The notes under the pieces are model-generated. The model was not told the origin of the DNA and ran no database searches. It saw only the letters and a program-made list of their open reading frames with translations. A stretch of DNA of 7,488 bases from contig JABMOA010000077.1 of NCBI GenBank assembly GCA_013204355.1, forward strand, positions 1 through 7,488, written 5' to 3'. The position numbers and the translations under genes were made by a program. Positions within the stretch are counted from its first letter, which is position 1. Each line of letters opens with the position of its first letter. Below, piece by piece: positions 6,271 through 7,488 of the stretch. The DNA is from Candidatus Woesearchaeota archaeon (lineage in GTDB: Archaea; Nanobdellota; Nanobdellia; Woesearchaeales; GW2011-AR9).

Positions 6271-6924
6271 ATGAAAGTAGAAAAAGGAAATAAAGTTAAA
6301 GTTGAATATGAAGGTAAATTTGATGATGGGTCTGTGTTTGATAGTTCTAAGACTCATGGAAAACCTTTAGAGTTTATTGCAGGTCAAGGTCACGTTGTGC
6401 CTGGGTTTGATAATGCTATTGTAGGTATGGATAAAGATGAAGAAAAAGAAATCACAATCACACCTGAAGATGGATATGGCCCAATTAATGCAGAATTAAC
6501 AAAAGAAGTTCCACGAGATCAATTACCAAAAGATCAGGATCCAAAAGTTGGTATGATGTTAGCTGTTAGTTTACCAAATGGTCAGCAAGTCCCTGCAACG
6601 ATTACAAATGTTACAGAGGAGAAAGTTACAATTGATTTAAATCATCCTTTAGCTGGTAAAACTCTACATTTTAAAATTAAAGTTGTTGATATCACTGAGG
6701 TTTCTGAAGAAGAATTAAAGAAGATGGAAGAAGCTCATAAAAAGATGGAAGAAGGTGGATGTGGCGATGGCGGTTGCGGAAGCGAAGAGTGTGGGTCTAG
6801 TTCCGATGAGAAGGAAGATGGATGCGGCGATGGTACTTGCGGGTCTCATTCTGATGACAATCAAGATGATGAAACCAGTGAAGAATCTGATGTAAAAGAA
6901 ACTTCTGAATCTAAAACTGAATAA
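6271..6924 (+). CDS. SlyD-like FKBP peptidyl-prolyl isomerase and chaperone with Cys-rich acidic tail
   Basis: The 217-residue protein catalyses prolyl cis-trans isomerisation and probably helps fold client proteins. The FKBP domain (about 1-70 and 129-143) shows KGNKVKVEYEGKFDDGSVFDSS, VVPGFDNAIVGM (42-53) and EDGYG (66-70); likely active-site residues include Y13, D24, F46 and Y69. An insert-in-flap chaperone domain spans about 71-128 (EVPRDQLPKD ... LNHPLAGK), as in SlyD. A Lys/Glu helix (145-160) leads to a tail with five cysteines (164, 169, 174, 185, 190) and H193 inside a duplicated CGDGxCGS motif, then a Ser/Asp/Glu-rich end. SlyD tails bind nickel or zinc; here Cys dominates over His, so metal binding is plausible but not shown. 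There is no signal peptide, so the protein is cytoplasmic. Start set by GGTGA 6 nt upstream. Confidence 0.95.
   Translation: MKVEKGNKVKVEYEGKFDDGSVFDSSKTHGKPLEFIAGQGHVVPGFDNAIVGMDKDEEKEITITPEDGYGPINAELTKEVPRDQLPKDQDPKVGMMLAVSLPNGQQVPATITNVTEEKVTIDLNHPLAGKTLHFKIKVVDITEVSEEELKKMEEAHKKMEEGGCGDGGCGSEECGSSSDEKEDGCGDGTCGSHSDDNQDDETSEESDVKETSESKTE
6757..6846 (+). repeat. Imperfect duplication encoding the Cys-rich tail of the FKBP
   Basis: Two 27-bp units (6757-6783 and 6820-6846) encode G-C-G-D-G-x-C-G-S twice, separated by 36 bp containing one more Cys codon. The units are clearly richer in GC than the rest of the gene. Synonymous differences between copies (TGT or TGC, GGC or GGT) show the duplication is not recent. 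Confidence 0.7.
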
Positions 6925-6958
6925 ATTTTTGAATTTTTTCTTAATTTTATTTTATTTT
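6925..6958 (+). terminator. T-rich terminator after the FKBP gene
   Basis: T-runs follow directly after the stop codon (6925-6929, 6934-6939, 6945-6948, 6954-6958), the last ones running into the 3' end of the convergent gene. No hairpin is evident. Confidence 0.5.
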
Positions 6959-7240
6959 TCTAGTTAAATATTCTATTACTTTCGTATATTGAACTGGTTT
7001 AAATTCATAAGGGCGATGAGTTTTTAATACTTTTTTTAGTCCACTTTCAAATTTTGTTTTTAATAAATTTAATTCTAAAGGTGATAGTTCAGTTTTTTCT
7101 ATTATTCCTTCAACAACTGATGAAGTTAAACTAAATCCCTCATTAGTATAATAACTTAAAGAATGTAATACATCTCTGGGATTTTTTGAATCCTCACCTG
7201 TTAACTGAAGAATTGTAATATATGATCCTTTTTGTGTCAT
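6947..7240 (-). CDS. Unrecognised 97-residue protein
   Basis: I do not recognise this product. It has 97 residues, no cysteine, no membrane segment, and is basic at the C-terminus. The N-terminus (SYITILQL, 6-13) could be a beta strand. The rest looks mostly helical, with a segment LSPLELNLLKTKFESGLKKVL (52-72) that could form an amphipathic helix, and a final basic helix (VIEYLTRKIK). A TATA-like box about 25 bp before ATG 7240 and normal-looking composition support a real gene. It converges on the FKBP gene with only 22 bp between stop codons, and no T-run follows its own stop on the reverse strand, so its transcript may run into the FKBP 3' end. Confidence 0.68.
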   Translation of the reverse strand: MTQKGSYITILQLTGEDSKNPRDVLHSLSYYTNEGFSLTSSVVEGIIEKTELSPLELNLLKTKFESGLKKVLKTHRPYEFKPVQYTKVIEYLTRKIK

Positions 7241-7260
7241 TTAAAAAAATAAAGAAAAAT

Positions 7261-7270
7261 AGTTTAAATA
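7261..7270 (-). promoter_or_regulatory. TATA-like box for the 97-residue protein gene
   Basis: The reverse strand reads TATTTAAACT, centred about 25 bp before ATG 7240. There is no ribosome binding site, consistent with a leaderless mRNA. Confidence 0.45.
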
Positions 7271-7350
7271 CTTTATGAATATAAAAGCTAATATGAGAAA
7301 TAATCTCTCTAAACGTTATAACTTTTGAGATAAAATTATTATAAATATTA

Positions 7351-7372
7351 TTGTCATGAACTGACAAAAAAA
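7351..7372 (-). terminator. T7 tract and small hairpin downstream of tRNA-Thr
   Basis: On the reverse strand the tRNA is followed by TATTA then seven T (7372-7366). A 6-bp inverted repeat TTGTCA/TGACAA (7351-7356 with 7362-7367, 5-nt loop) overlaps the end of the T-run. The T-tract is likely the terminator; the dyad may be part of it or a separate site. Confidence 0.5.
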
Positions 7373-7374
7373 TA

Positions 7375-7471
7375 AGCCCCTGCCGAGATTTGAACTCGGG
7401 ATCTTTACATCTTTGTAATTCCTTTTTATGGAAAGTACCAATGTAACGCCTTACCACTGGGCCACAGGGGC
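7375..7471 (-). tRNA. tRNA-Thr(GGT) with a 25-nt archaeal intron
   Basis: The acceptor stem GCCCCTG/CAGGGGC pairs over 7 bp (7465-7471 with 7376-7382). The D arm is GCC/GGC with loop AGTGGTAA, the anticodon stem is TTACA/TGTAA, and the T arm is CCGAG-TTCAAAT-CTCGG. An intron of 25 nt (7411-7435) lies after position 37. Removing it gives a 72-nt tRNA with loop TTGGTAA and anticodon GGT (7437-7439). Discriminator T73 (7375) and the G1:C72, C2:G71 pairs agree with archaeal threonine identity. CCA is not encoded. The intron can pair with U32-U33-G34 next to a 3' bulge AG^A, a relaxed bulge-helix-bulge. The tRNA promoter lies mostly beyond the window end. Confidence 0.92.
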
Positions 7472-7488
7472 ATTGAATCATGGAGAAC

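Noticed and set aside
6757..6846. Cys-rich tail repeat as a mobile or CRISPR-like repeat
   Set aside because: There are only two units, in frame within a coding sequence, with synonymous divergence. It is a protein-level duplication.
7194..7481. Reverse open frame of 95 codons
   Set aside because: It runs through the tRNA-Thr gene, its intron, the terminator and the promoter of the 97-residue gene. The structured tRNA explains the sequence.
7472..7488. ATG at 7480 as the start of a forward gene
   Set aside because: Only a few bases remain before the window end and the position overlaps the likely tRNA upstream region, so there is no support.

Overview
The window looks archaeal. It carries an L15e ribosomal protein (a family found in archaea and eukaryotes, not bacteria), a tRNA gene with a 25-nt intron at the archaeal position 37/38, no encoded CCA, TATA-like boxes about 25-28 bp upstream of several start codons (leaderless pattern), and T-rich gene ends. 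The low GC, compact spacing and small acidic proteins suggest a DPANN lineage such as Woesearchaeota or Pacearchaeota. That lineage guess is inference and cannot be settled here.

Layout. 1-196 is an upstream region with possible divergent promoters. 197-541 (+) encodes a small acidic protein whose end resembles a cysteine-free YHS/TRASH-like module. It converges on 587-1591 (-), a 334-residue protein I do not recognise. 1671-2792 (-) encodes four CBS domains followed by a C-terminal domain resembling ribosome hibernation factor HPF/RaiA. It is divergent from 2975-3496 (+), ribosomal protein L15e, across a 182-bp promoter region. 3644-4627 (+) is a membrane-anchored phospholipase D-like protein with two HKD motifs. 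Its stop codon directly abuts the stop codon of 4628-6109 (-), glycerol kinase. Divergent from that is 6271-6924 (+), a SlyD-like FKBP prolyl isomerase with a cysteine-rich acidic tail. 6947-7240 (-) is a small unrecognised protein. 7375-7471 (-) is an intron-containing tRNA-Thr(GGT).

How the genes relate. Nearly every gene has its own TATA-like element and a change of strand from its neighbour, so this is mostly a row of single-gene units, not an operon. The clearest theme is translation and protein folding: L15e, the CBS-HPF protein, an FKBP chaperone and a tRNA. The CBS-HPF protein is a candidate for coupling adenylate-nucleotide state to ribosome inactivation, and it shares an intergenic region with a ribosomal protein gene. 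Glycerol kinase and the PLD-like protein both touch lipid or phosphodiester chemistry, but nothing here shows that they work together. I found no CRISPR array, insertion sequence or obvious defence system.
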